A program made the translations under genes and the position numbers. This document shows, piece by piece, positions 1-8,819 of a DNA stretch of 64,000 nt (positions within the stretch are counted from its first letter, which is position 1; every line of letters begins with the position of its first letter). The DNA is from Azospirillum brasilense (GTDB lineage Bacteria > Pseudomonadota > Alphaproteobacteria > Azospirillales > Azospirillaceae): positions 1,035,001-1,099,000 of the forward strand of contig NZ_CP032346.1 in assembly GCF_005222205.1 (NCBI RefSeq). The letters are read 5' to 3'. The notes beneath the pieces are model-generated. The model had not been told where the DNA came from. It did not search any database and was given only the letters and a program-made list of their open reading frames with translations.

Positions 1-955
1 GCGCGAACGGGTTCTGCTGGCTTATGAGCGCCACGAGGGCGGCCCCGAGTTGCTGGCGCGGCGCTTCCAGATCAGCCGAGCCTGCGCGTACAACTGGGTG
101 CGGGCCGCGCGCCTTGAGGGGCGGCGGGTCGCCAAGCCCCATGCCGGCGGCGTACCAGCCAAACTGGACGCGGAGGGCGTGAGCGTGCTGCGGGCCTTGG
201 TGCGGGAGGATAATGACGCGACACTGGCACAGTACCGCGACCGGTTGGCCGCACGCACCGGCATCGCGCTGAGCCCGGCGGTGGTGTGCCGCACCTTGAA
301 GCGGCTGGGGTTGGCGCGCAAAAAAAGACGCTGAGGGCCAGCGAGCAAGAGCGCATGGATATCGCCGCGGAACGCGCGGCCTACCGGGACGATGCGGTGG
401 TCCACGAACCGGCGCGTTTGGTTTTCCTCGATGAAACCGGCATCAACACCCAGATGACGCCCACCCAGGCCCGGGCGCCGCGCGGCCAGCGGGCGCTCGG
501 GTCCGTGCCCTGTGGGTCGTGGCACCGCGTCACGGTGCTCGGGGCGTTGAGCGCCGAAGGCATGCTGGCCGCCATGAGCATCGAGGCGTCTACCTCCTCG
601 GCCGTGTTTCTCGCCTTTGTCGAGCAGGTGCTCTTGCCCGTGCTCCGGCGCGACAAACCCGGCGCCGTGGTCGTGATGGACAACCTTTCCGCTCACAAGC
701 GGGCCGATATCCTCGCCGCCTTTGAGACCGCAGGGATCCGTGTCCGCTTCCTCCCGCGCTACTCGCCCGACCTCTCGCCCATCGAGCCCGGCTGGGCCAA
801 GCTCAAAGGAATCCTGCGCGCCAAGGAAGCCCGCACCGTCGAGGCCCTCAACGAGGAACTCGGCCCAGCCCTCAATGCAATCACCGCCACCGACGCCAAA
901 GCGTGGTTCAAGCTATGCGGCTACCCGAATCTAAACTGAGCCGAAATCCGCTTTA
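1..955 (+). mobile_element. IS630-family insertion sequence, right part
   Basis: The element enters from the left window edge, so its left end and left terminal repeat are not seen. It carries a two-frame DDE transposase. The right end must lie in the short stretch after the transposase stop at 939, because the next gene on the opposite strand ends at 953. IS630 elements insert at TA; a TA occurs at 954-955, making this the likely boundary, but the terminal repeat cannot be verified without the left end. Confidence 0.8.
2..939 (+). CDS. IS630-family transposase, two overlapping frames
   Basis: This DDE transposase cuts and joins the element ends. The first frame is open from the window edge to a stop at 332-334 and holds the N-terminal helix-turn-helix region (ISRACAYNWVRAA). 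The second frame runs to 939 and holds the catalytic part: first Asp in VFLDETGINTQM, second in VVVMDNLSAHK, and Glu in SPDLSPIEPGWAKLKG. The frames overlap around a run of seven A at 320-326. A -1 shift there would join them, as in IS630 members that use programmed frameshifting. A disabling mutation is the alternative. The N-terminus lies outside the window. The transposase identity is firm; whether the shift is programmed is inferred. Confidence 0.88.
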
Positions 956-2734
956 ATGCGGCATCAGGGGCCAGAACAGCGCGATCGCTGTCGTGCCCAG
1001 CACGATGACGATCAGCGACAGCGGCAGGCCAAGGCGCGCGTAGTCGCTGAAACGGTAGCCGCCCGGCCCCATGACCAGCGTGTTGCACTGGTGCCCGATG
1101 GGGGTGAGGAAGTCGCAGCCCGCCCCCACGGCCACCGCCATCAGGAAGGCGTCGGGCCGCAGGCCCAGATGGTTGGCGAGGCTGGCCGCGATGGGGGCCA
1201 TCACCAGCACGGTGGCCGCGTTGTTCAGGAAGGGCGTCACCGCCATCGCCGCCACCAGCATCAGGGCCAGCGCCCCGACGGGCGGCAGCCCCTGCGCGGC
1301 GATGGACAGCCAGCCGGCGATCAGCTCCGTCCCGCCGGTGGTGCGCAACGCCTCGCTGACCGGGATCAGGGCGCCCAGCAGCACCAGGATCGGCCACTCG
1401 ATCGATTCGTAGGCCTCCTTCAGCGTGATCACCCGCAGCGCCGTCATGGCGACCGCCGCACCGAAGAAGGCCAGCGTCACCGGGACGAGACTGGTCGCCA
1501 CCAGCCCGATGGTCACCGCCATCACGGCCAGCGCGATCCGCCGCTTGCGCCGCCGCCCGATGGACAGGTTGCGCTCGGCCAGCGGCAGGCAGCCAAGTTC
1601 GTTCAGCGTGTCCGACAGCCCTGCCGCCCGCGCCTGGAGCACCACCAGATCGCCCGGCTGGAAGCGGACGCGGCGCAGCCGCTGGCGGATCGGCCGGCCG
1701 CGCCGGCTGAGCGCCAGCAGGTTGGCGCCGTAGCGCTCGCGCAACTCGACGTCCTCCACGTTGCTGCCGATCAGGGGGGAGCGCGGCTCGACCACCGCTT
1801 CGAGGACCGCCAGATCCTCGTCGCTCTGCACCCCCTCCAGCTCCTTCTCGTGCATCAGCTCCAGGCCGGCGTGCTTCACGAGGTCGCCCAGCGCCTGGGT
1901 GTCGGCCTCCAGCACCAGCACGTCGCCCGCCAGCAGCACCCAATGGCCGGACGGGATGTAGCGGCGGTGCCGCTCGCGGATGATCGCCGCGACCGTCACG
2001 TCGCCCTCGCCGTAGGCCTCCAGGTCGGCGACCGTCTTGCCGACGAAGGGCGACTTCTCCGGCAGCAGCGCCTCCGCCGTGTAGTCGTCGATGGAGAAGC
2101 CACCGGCGCTGCCCGAGGCCGCCTGACGTCCCGTGGGCAGCAGGCGGTAGCCGACCGCCAAAAAGGCCACCCCCGCCACCGCGACGATCAGCCCGACCGG
2201 CGTGAAGTCGAACATGCCGAAAGGTTCGCCGACCATCTCGCTGCGCACGCGGCTGACGATGATGTTGGGGGAGGTGCCGACCAGCGTCATCAGGCCGCCC
2301 AGCAGCGAGCCGAAGGCCATGGGCATCAGCAGCGCCGACACCTTCGTCCCGTTGCGCCGCGCCACCTGCATGGCGATGGGCATGAAGATGGCAAGCGCCC
2401 CGATGTTCTTGACCACCGCGGACAGCAGCGTCACCGCCCCGGTCAGCACGATGATCTGCGCCGGCACGGTCTTCATGCGGGCGCTGAGGGGGCGCATAAC
2501 CTCCTCGACGATGCCGGAGCGGCCGACCGCCGCGCTGACCACCAGCGCCGAGCCGACGATGATGACGATGTCGTCGGAAAAGCCGTTGAAGGCGTCCTTT
2601 GGCTTGACGATCCCGACGGCCACCGCCGCCAGCAGCGCCAGCATGGCGACGAGATCGTAGCGCAGCTTGTCCCAGATCAGCAGCGCGATCACCGCGCCGA
2701 TGATGCCGAAGGCGAGTCCCTGGTCGAGCGTCAT
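953..2734 (-). CDS. SLC13/DASS-family permease with two TrkA-C domains
   Basis: This 593-residue membrane protein belongs to the sodium:dicarboxylate/sulfate symporter superfamily. The N-terminal half has hydrophobic segments from residue 8 onward (IIGAVIALLIW, VAMLALLAAVAVGIV) and the family-type stretch MPMAFGSLLGGLMTLVGTSPN. A soluble central region, roughly residues 210-380, contains two copies of a TrkA-C (RCK_C)-like fold (for example VAAIIRERHRRYIPSGHWVL). A second membrane half follows, ending near TTAIALFWPLMPH. The split arrangement with two RCK_C domains is usual for bacterial members of this subgroup. The substrate (sulfate, dicarboxylate or another anion) cannot be read from sequence. 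It ends only 13 bases from the transposase stop, so the IS sits directly behind it but leaves it intact. Confidence 0.85.
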   Translation of the reverse strand: MTLDQGLAFGIIGAVIALLIWDKLRYDLVAMLALLAAVAVGIVKPKDAFNGFSDDIVIIVGSALVVSAAVGRSGIVEEVMRPLSARMKTVPAQIIVLTGAVTLLSAVVKNIGALAIFMPIAMQVARRNGTKVSALLMPMAFGSLLGGLMTLVGTSPNIIVSRVRSEMVGEPFGMFDFTPVGLIVAVAGVAFLAVGYRLLPTGRQAASGSAGGFSIDDYTAEALLPEKSPFVGKTVADLEAYGEGDVTVAAIIRERHRRYIPSGHWVLLAGDVLVLEADTQALGDLVKHAGLELMHEKELEGVQSDEDLAVLEAVVEPRSPLIGSNVEDVELRERYGANLLALSRRGRPIRQRLRRVRFQPGDLVVLQARAAGLSDTLNELGCLPLAERNLSIGRRRKRRIALAVMAVTIGLVATSLVPVTLAFFGAAVAMTALRVITLKEAYESIEWPILVLLGALIPVSEALRTTGGTELIAGWLSIAAQGLPPVGALALMLVAAMAVTPFLNNAATVLVMAPIAASLANHLGLRPDAFLMAVAVGAGCDFLTPIGHQCNTLVMGPGGYRFSDYARLGLPLSLIVIVLGTTAIALFWPLMPH

Positions 2735-2767
2735 GCAGCCCTTTTTTGGGGAATTGTTGGTGCGTCG

Positions 2768-4786
2768 TTACTGCGATTTGCCGGACGGGGAGCCCGAGGG
2801 AGCCGCGTCGCGCCCCTTGCCGGTGCCGCTGGAACCGGTGCTGGAGTTCGACGGGGACCGGGCGTTCCGGACGAGTTCGCCGCAGTGTGGCTGCTCGTCA
2901 CTGCCTGGGTCAAGAAAAGGCAGGACGCTGGCGAGCGGCGTCAGCAGAACGCCGAGCGCCACCGCCGCCGCACCGCGCGCCGCCGACTCCGTCGCGTTCA
3001 CCCCGATGTCCGGCGACCCCAGCGTGCCGCGGACATGGACCGGGACATGGGTGGCGAAGATCTGGGGGCTCTTGGCGCGCCCCAGCACGGTCATGTCCAT
3101 CGCCTCGTTGCGCAGGTTGACCGTGCCGTCCGCCGTCACCAGAGTTTCCGGCGTGTCGAGCACCAGCGCGCGGCTTTCCACCAGCCCGTTCTTCACCGTC
3201 ACGTCGGCGACCAGGCAGTTGAAGGGCAAGGGCTTGTCGCCGGACAGGACGACGCCCAGCGTCTCCAGGATGTTGGTCTTCAGTCCCTTGACCGCGTAGC
3301 TCGTGATCCGCCCGCCGTCCACCGCGACGCCCAGCTTGCCGTCGGAGGACCCCAGGATGTTGGCGACCGTGGTGCCCTGACCCTTCAGCTGGATGCGCCC
3401 GCTGGCCGTGCCGCCCATCTCCTGCGCGAAGGCCGTCTCGCGGAACAGGCGGGCCAGCTTGATCTGCCGGACGTCCAAGTTCACGTCCAGCGCCGGGGTC
3501 TTGCGCCCGCCGTCCAGCACCGCCGTCCCGGCGACCCGCCCGCCGCCGACGCCGAGCGACAGCGGGTCGAGCACCAGCCGCCCGTTCTCCAGCTTGGCCC
3601 GCGCGTCGAGGGCGTCCAGCGTGGAGAAGGGCGCCTCGACATGCTCGCCGCGGAACTTCACGTCCATGTCCGCGGTGCGCAGCTTTTCCAGAGGGACTTC
3701 GGTGGCCGGGATGATCCGCTCCCGGCCCTTGGTCGGGTAGTCGCCGCGGCCTTCCGGAGAGGCGCCGATGAAGCCCGCCAGATCGATCGCCGCCAGCTTG
3801 CGCGAGGTCAGGTCGCCGGTGATCCGCGGGCGCTCGCCGCCCAGATCGACCGCCACCTGACCGGACAGGTCGCTCTCCCCAACCTTGCCGTTCATCCCCT
3901 CGAACCGCCAGACGTCGCCCTCGCGCCCGAGATGGCCGGAGATGGCGTAGGGCCGCGTCGTCGGCACGGGAATGCCGAGGATCGGGAAGACGTCGGCCAG
4001 ATCGTCGCCGCGCAGTTCCACCGACAAATCCACGCCCTCAAGCAGCACCGGCTCGGCGATGGAGCCCTCGATCTTGCCGCGGGTCTTGCCGATGGCGGTC
4101 TCGACCCGCAAGGGATAGGGCTTGGGATCGTCTCGCAGATACTCCAGCGAGCCGCCGGCGGCCGCCAGGGTGAAGGGCTTGCCGGCGAAGTCGCCCTTGC
4201 CCTCCAGCCGGACCTCCTGGTCGCCGTTGCCGCCGACCGCGGTGTTGACGCCGCTGTCGATGTCGATCTTGCGGATGGGGTCGCGGAAGCGCAGGCGCCC
4301 CTCCTCGACCACAAGCGTCTCGATGATTGGCAGGTCGGTGCGGTCTTCCGGCTTGACCGTCTCTTTCGCCGCTTCCTTGCGCGGGTCGGGCCCGCCAAAA
4401 TTCCAGTTGGCGGCCCCTTCCCGGTTCTTTTCCAGAAGCAGCTTGGGACCGGTCAGGCGGATTTCCGGAAACTCGAAGTCACCGCGCAGCAGCGGCCAGG
4501 GGCGAAGCTGAAGGTCCAGCACCCGCAGTTCCGCCATCGTCTTGTCGTCGCTCCATTCCGCGTTGGCGACCCGAAGCCCTTCGACGCGGATGCGCAGGGG
4601 GTCACCCAGCCGGACGTTGAGGTCGCCGTCGATGGCGACCTCGCGGTTCAACGCCTTGGACGCCTGCCGGGCGATGAAGCCGCGGGCGTCGTTCCAGTCG
4701 AAGACGGCCAGGGCGATGCCGACGCCCGCCGCCACCGTCACCACCAGCCCCAAAAGGCCGTAGCCGATCCATTTCACCACGGCCAT
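2768..4786 (-). CDS. AsmA-family protein
   Basis: This large inner-membrane-anchored protein (672 residues) has one N-terminal membrane segment (WIGYGLLGLVVTVAAGVGIAL) followed by a long beta-rich periplasmic body. The opening after the anchor (FIARQASKALNREVAIDGDL), with repeated LEGVDLSVELRG-type strands and GG(R/K)xxG turns, is typical of the AsmA/YhjG group, proposed to act in envelope lipid transport or outer-membrane assembly. The ATG at 4786 is preferred because AGGGGG lies just upstream and the membrane segment follows at once; upstream in-frame ATGs up to 4984 lack these features. The C-terminus is Ser/Gly/Pro-rich and probably disordered. It is divergent from the gene at 4975. Exact function is unknown. 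Confidence 0.82.
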   Translation of the reverse strand: MAVVKWIGYGLLGLVVTVAAGVGIALAVFDWNDARGFIARQASKALNREVAIDGDLNVRLGDPLRIRVEGLRVANAEWSDDKTMAELRVLDLQLRPWPLLRGDFEFPEIRLTGPKLLLEKNREGAANWNFGGPDPRKEAAKETVKPEDRTDLPIIETLVVEEGRLRFRDPIRKIDIDSGVNTAVGGNGDQEVRLEGKGDFAGKPFTLAAAGGSLEYLRDDPKPYPLRVETAIGKTRGKIEGSIAEPVLLEGVDLSVELRGDDLADVFPILGIPVPTTRPYAISGHLGREGDVWRFEGMNGKVGESDLSGQVAVDLGGERPRITGDLTSRKLAAIDLAGFIGASPEGRGDYPTKGRERIIPATEVPLEKLRTADMDVKFRGEHVEAPFSTLDALDARAKLENGRLVLDPLSLGVGGGRVAGTAVLDGGRKTPALDVNLDVRQIKLARLFRETAFAQEMGGTASGRIQLKGQGTTVANILGSSDGKLGVAVDGGRITSYAVKGLKTNILETLGVVLSGDKPLPFNCLVADVTVKNGLVESRALVLDTPETLVTADGTVNLRNEAMDMTVLGRAKSPQIFATHVPVHVRGTLGSPDIGVNATESAARGAAAVALGVLLTPLASVLPFLDPGSDEQPHCGELVRNARSPSNSSTGSSGTGKGRDAAPSGSPSGKSQ

Positions 4787-4974
4787 CCGCCACGCCCCCT
4801 TGCCTGTCCGCACCGCACCCTCTGGCTGAATAACGGGCAAATGACCGCCGATGTGGCGCCTTACCTCCAAAGGGCTGGGAAGAGGATGATCTTGTGCGGA
4901 TTTAACGAAAATTGAGCGAATCATGCTAGGGGTGGTACCGCACGGCGTTCCACTTTCCTCCCGATCCGAGAACC

Positions 4975-6078
4975 ATGCGTTCACTTACGAATTTTGCCCC
5001 CTCCACCTTCGAGGAGCGCGGCGCCGCCGTGGCCTTCACCACCCCGGTGCTGGCGCAAACGCGGGTGCGCAAGGACGACCGGGACAAGCTGGAGGTCCTG
5101 ATCCCCAACCTGTCGGACGGGCACGGGGTCTATGTGGTGCCGTGGAAGGGCCTGCCGCTTGCCTTCCCGATGACCGTCCACGACCGCATGTTGCAGGACC
5201 TGATCCGCAAGGCGGACGGCTGCTCGCCGGACGACATCCGCAAGGCGGTGCTCCAGGCGGCGCGCTGCGGCCTTGCCGGGCCGCTGGCCGTCGAGGCGGC
5301 GGAGGCGGCGCTGCGCGACGAGGACGAGCAGCGGCTGCTCATCAACTACCAGCTCATCGTAGAGGTGCTGAAGGCGGTCGGTTTGGAATCGACGGACATC
5401 CTGCGCGCCGGCCTCGGCTCCGAAAAAGGTGAGCAGCTGACCCGCAGCTACATGACCAAGGCGGCGCAGAGCCTCGCCCTGGAACCGACCGAGCTGTACG
5501 CGCGGGTGGCGGAACTGGCGACCTTCATGGAGCCGGTGGGCATCGCCACCTCGCCGAAGCCGGCACGGCTGCGCCGTCTGGCGCGCGACCTGCTGCAGTT
5601 CCGCGACAGCATGACCGACTGGGCGAACGGCAGCGTGTCGGAGGCCGCCCCCATCGGCACCTTCTGCGCGGAGGTGGCGGAGCACACGCTCAACCAAGTC
5701 CGCAACGTGGTGAGCCAACTCGACCAGTCGGTGGCCGCCTTCGAGACGCTGCTGCGCCAATGGGACACCAAGCGCACGCTGGTGCGCAAGTCGACCACCC
5801 GGCTGTCCTGGCTGCTCGACGGCTGGGACTTCATCATCACGAGCTGGGCGGAGGCCCAGACGCGGAGCAAGCACGAGCAGGACATGACCGTGCACGAGCT
5901 GTTCCGCGTCCTGCCGCTGCTGCCCAAGGACGAGGAGAAGTCCGACCATGCGCTGCAGGCCGACCGGCTTCTGGCCTCGAACCGGCGCACGGTGCGCGCC
6001 TATGTGGACTGGCGCAGCGGTCAGCTCGACACGGACCTCGTGATGCGGATCGAGGCGATCAAGGGGAAGGCGGCCTGA
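4975..6078 (+). CDS. conserved hypothetical protein
   Basis: The 367-residue product has no signal peptide or membrane segment. It is largely alpha-helical with charged and Ala/Leu-rich stretches (for example VEAAEAALRDEDEQRLLINY). I recognise no catalytic motif. It is the first gene of a tight three-gene set: its stop is two bases from the next ATG at 6081, so translational coupling is likely. The start is the first ATG in frame and has only a weak upstream GAG. It is divergent from the AsmA-like gene, so a promoter should lie in 4787-4974. Function unknown. Confidence 0.75.
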   Translation: MRSLTNFAPSTFEERGAAVAFTTPVLAQTRVRKDDRDKLEVLIPNLSDGHGVYVVPWKGLPLAFPMTVHDRMLQDLIRKADGCSPDDIRKAVLQAARCGLAGPLAVEAAEAALRDEDEQRLLINYQLIVEVLKAVGLESTDILRAGLGSEKGEQLTRSYMTKAAQSLALEPTELYARVAELATFMEPVGIATSPKPARLRRLARDLLQFRDSMTDWANGSVSEAAPIGTFCAEVAEHTLNQVRNVVSQLDQSVAAFETLLRQWDTKRTLVRKSTTRLSWLLDGWDFIITSWAEAQTRSKHEQDMTVHELFRVLPLLPKDEEKSDHALQADRLLASNRRTVRAYVDWRSGQLDTDLVMRIEAIKGKAA

Positions 6079-6080
6079 CC

Positions 6081-7412
6081 ATGACCACCGACCCCAAGGC
6101 CCTTCTCAGCCTCGGCAGCAAGCTTCTCGACATCGACGAGGCCCGCTTCCGGCAGGTGGTCGACCTGCTCCAGCAGATCGGCGACCATCCCGAGGTCCAG
6201 CACACCTTCTCGCTGATCCGCCCGCGTCTGGCGGAGGTGCGGCCCAGGCGGCGCCCGACCTTCAAGCGGCTGTTCTGCGAGCCGTTCGAGGATTTGTTCC
6301 AGCTTCCCGGTGGCGACCAGCCCGCCCCCCTGAACAAGCTGGACCGCGGGGTGGTCAACGCCCTGTGGCCGCTGGTCGAAGGGCAGATCGGCAAGGAACG
6401 GCTGCGCGCCGTCGACGCCGCCTTGGGGAGCGCCTCCGGCGGCGCTGCTGGCGGCGCCCAGCAGGCGGAAAAGGCCCGCGCCTTCTGGTCGATGGCCGCC
6501 GCCGCCGTGGCCGACATCCGGGAGCAGACGGAAACGGGCCGCTTCGCCGACGATCTGGGGTTGCGGCTGAACCCCGACCGCATCCGCACCATCGAGGACA
6601 TCGCCCGCATCCTGACCATCGCCCAGCCGGTGGCCGAGCTGAAGGCCGTCCTGTCGCCCAAGCCGATCCAGAAGCTGCACAAGGACCATCTGGACGGCAT
6701 CCAGGCCATCGGGCGGCAGGTCGCGCGCGCGCGGCCGGAGGCGCTGAAGCTGTTCGTCCTGCTGGCCGCGGCCCGCCTGTCCGACCCGTCGATCCTGCTG
6801 GGCAGCCTGTGGGACATGGATCTGGGCCAGAAATCCAGCGACCGCGCCGCCCTGTTCCTGGACCTCAGCGGCACGGTGGTGGCGCAGATCGAGGAACGGT
6901 CGCGCGGCGTCGCCTCGGCCTCCGGCGGCACGGTGGACCGCATGGCCGCCGCCACCCTCGCGGTCGATCTGGTGGCCAGCCTGGAGGCCACCCGCAACGC
7001 CATGGAGCACAGCCGCAACAAGGACTTCGATCAGCGGCTGAAGACGATCCGGAACTCCGTGCACGAGCTGGTGCGCACCCAGGTGCTCGACGGGGCGGAG
7101 ACCGAAATCCTCGCCGCGGTGGAGACGCTGGTTCCCGGCACCGACACGGCCCGGATGGCGCAGGCGGAGAACCAGGCCCGCGCCCTGCGCAAATGCTCGA
7201 CCATCGCCGACACGCTGGGCCTGCGCGGCGAGTTGAAGAGCGTGACCCAGCAGGCCACCGCCTCGTTGACCGGCACGGCGCGGCAATCGCTGGCCGACGG
7301 CGTCGGCGACGCGCGGACCGGCTACACCGCCATCCGCATGATCGAGCTGATTGCCGGACCGGCGGAGGCGAACCAAGTCATGGACGACATCCTGAGAGGT
7401 GACCGCCGCTGA
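6081..7412 (+). CDS. conserved hypothetical protein, helical
   Basis: The 443-residue protein is soluble and predominantly helical. A small-residue spacer (LGSASGGAAGGAQQ) near residue 115-130 separates an N-terminal domain from the rest. No known enzymatic signature is seen. The start at 6081 is two bases after the upstream stop and replaces longer in-frame openings that would overlap the upstream gene. Sharing an operon with 4975-6078 and the phosphoesterase-like gene at 7432 suggests a common process. The two large proteins could be partners, but nothing in sequence says of what. Confidence 0.75.
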   Translation: MTTDPKALLSLGSKLLDIDEARFRQVVDLLQQIGDHPEVQHTFSLIRPRLAEVRPRRRPTFKRLFCEPFEDLFQLPGGDQPAPLNKLDRGVVNALWPLVEGQIGKERLRAVDAALGSASGGAAGGAQQAEKARAFWSMAAAAVADIREQTETGRFADDLGLRLNPDRIRTIEDIARILTIAQPVAELKAVLSPKPIQKLHKDHLDGIQAIGRQVARARPEALKLFVLLAAARLSDPSILLGSLWDMDLGQKSSDRAALFLDLSGTVVAQIEERSRGVASASGGTVDRMAAATLAVDLVASLEATRNAMEHSRNKDFDQRLKTIRNSVHELVRTQVLDGAETEILAAVETLVPGTDTARMAQAENQARALRKCSTIADTLGLRGELKSVTQQATASLTGTARQSLADGVGDARTGYTAIRMIELIAGPAEANQVMDDILRGDRR

Positions 7413-7431
7413 GGGACGCCGGGGAGATCGC

Positions 7432-7812
7432 ATGACGCGTCGCGGAGGCTATGTCGGCTGGGCGCTGCCGGAGGCGGAGCGCGCCCGTCTGCTGGCGCGG
7501 TTCCCGGCGCGCTACGCCCGCGCCGTCGCCCATCACGTCACGCTGGCCCACGGCGTCGGGGCACGTCATCCGCTGCCCACGGAGCGTGAGGGGACCGTTG
7601 TCGGGCTGGCGGATGACGGGGACGGCGTGCAGGCCCTCGTGGTCGCCATCGCCGGGACGACCGACCGCCCCGGCGGCGGGGCCTACCACGTCACATGGTC
7701 GCTGGGGCCGGGCCGCCGCGCCGTGGAGTCGAACGCGGTAATCGCGCGCCTCGGCTGGACTCCGGTGGAACCGGTCGCCGTCCGGCTGGAGCCTCGCTTC
7801 TTCCCGCTTTAA
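7432..7812 (+). CDS. small 2H-phosphoesterase-like protein
   Basis: This 126-residue protein has two His-x-Thr motifs, H35-V-T-L (within AVAHHVTLAHG) and H86-V-T (within GGAYHVTWSL), separated by about 50 residues. Paired HxT motifs define the 2H phosphoesterase superfamily (RNA 2',3'-cyclic phosphodiesterases, 2'-5' ligase-like proteins, tRNA-ligase phosphodiesterase domains). It is shorter than ThpR-type members (about 180), so the match is to a compact branch and the substrate is unknown. The ATG at 7432 is chosen over a GTG at 7399 because GGGGAG precedes it by five bases and the longer form would overlap the upstream gene. Its end overlaps the end of the convergent exporter gene by four bases. 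Confidence 0.65.
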   Translation: MTRRGGYVGWALPEAERARLLARFPARYARAVAHHVTLAHGVGARHPLPTEREGTVVGLADDGDGVQALVVAIAGTTDRPGGGAYHVTWSLGPGRRAVESNAVIARLGWTPVEPVAVRLEPRFFPL

Positions 7813-8735
7813 GCGCCGGGACCGCCGCTGGCGTTGGCCTCCGCCGCGGCACCGCGGTTCAGCGCCTGCTCGCGGTGGAAGACGAACAGACCGCTGCCGA
7901 TGATGAGCAGCGCGCCCACGATGATGCGCAGGGTTGGTGCCGTGCCCCAGACAAGCAGATCCAGCACCACCGCCCAGATGATCGACACATACTGGAACGG
8001 CACCACCACCGCCGCGGGGCTGAGCTGGAGGGAGCGGTTCATCGCCGCGTGTCCGGCCAGCGCCGTGACGCCCAGCGCCCCCAGCAGCAGGAAGTCCAGC
8101 CCCGGCGGCGGCACCCAGACCAGCGGCAGCGCCGCGCCGCCGAGCAGGCCGGTGCCGAAGGTCTGGAAGCTGACCAGCGACAGGTTGCTCGACTCGCGCA
8201 GCAGCCGGGTGGAGATCAGGCCGGTGGAGAAGACCAGCGTGCCGAACAGGGCGACCAGCGACGGCACGGCGTCGAACTGGCCCGTCGGGTTCAGCACGAT
8301 CACCACACCGGCGAAGCCGACCACCACCGCGGCCCAGCGGCGCCAGCCGACCTTCTCGCCGAGCAGCGGCACCGACAGGGCGGTGACGATCAGCGGGGCG
8401 GCCATGTAGATGGTCATGACGTTGGCGAGCGGCAGCGACCGCACCGCCCAGTAGAAGCAGGCGACCTCCCCCGCCACGCAGCCGACGCGCAGAAGATGCA
8501 ACGGCAGCCGCTTCACCGCGAAGACCGACCGCACCCCCTCGCGCAGGATCAGGGACGCCAGCAGCATCGCGCCGAACAGGCTGCGGATGGCCAGCAGCAT
8601 CGCCACCGGATAGTCGGCGACCAGCCATTTGCCGAGCGCGTCGTTGATCGTGAACAGCGACATGCCCAGCAGCATCAGCAGGATGCCCAGGCGGGTGTCA
8701 GTGGCGGCGGAGGACGGGGTGCTGGAGGCGATCAT
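7809..8735 (-). CDS. DMT-superfamily transporter (EamA type)
   Basis: The 308-residue inner-membrane protein has ten expected helices arranged as two EamA repeats. The first repeat begins LGILLMLLGMSLFTINDALGKWL, and the second begins near residue 155 (ALFGTLVFSTGLISTRLL). The conserved acidic and Gly positions of drug/metabolite exporters are present. EamA proteins export amino acids, nucleobases or other metabolites; no substrate can be assigned. It lies alone, downstream of the CoA-transferase gene on the same strand and separated from it by a GC-rich hairpin. Confidence 0.88.
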   Translation of the reverse strand: MIASSTPSSAATDTRLGILLMLLGMSLFTINDALGKWLVADYPVAMLLAIRSLFGAMLLASLILREGVRSVFAVKRLPLHLLRVGCVAGEVACFYWAVRSLPLANVMTIYMAAPLIVTALSVPLLGEKVGWRRWAAVVVGFAGVVIVLNPTGQFDAVPSLVALFGTLVFSTGLISTRLLRESSNLSLVSFQTFGTGLLGGAALPLVWVPPPGLDFLLLGALGVTALAGHAAMNRSLQLSPAAVVVPFQYVSIIWAVVLDLLVWGTAPTLRIIVGALLIIGSGLFVFHREQALNRGAAAEANASGGPGA

Positions 8736-8752
8736 CTCGATTCACGCAAAAA

Positions 8753-8784
8753 ATCCCTCCCCCGCGAGCGGCGGGGGAAGGGAT
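8753..8784. repeat. GC-rich hairpin, short relative of the intergenic palindrome family
   Basis: ATCCCTCCCCCGC and GGCGGGGGAAGGGAT form a near-perfect stem with a short loop. It lies behind the CoA-transferase gene and ahead of the exporter start on the minus strand, so it may act as a terminator or mRNA stabiliser. Confidence 0.6.
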
Positions 8785-8819
8785 GGGATCGGGGCGGCAA
8801 AATGACGGGTGCGCGCGGT

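Noticed and set aside
956..4915. Very long open frame (1319 codons) on the plus strand
   Set aside because: It lies antisense to the SLC13 permease and AsmA-like genes, which have recognisable domains. High GC leaves antisense frames open; its translation is His/Arg/Gln-rich with no domain.
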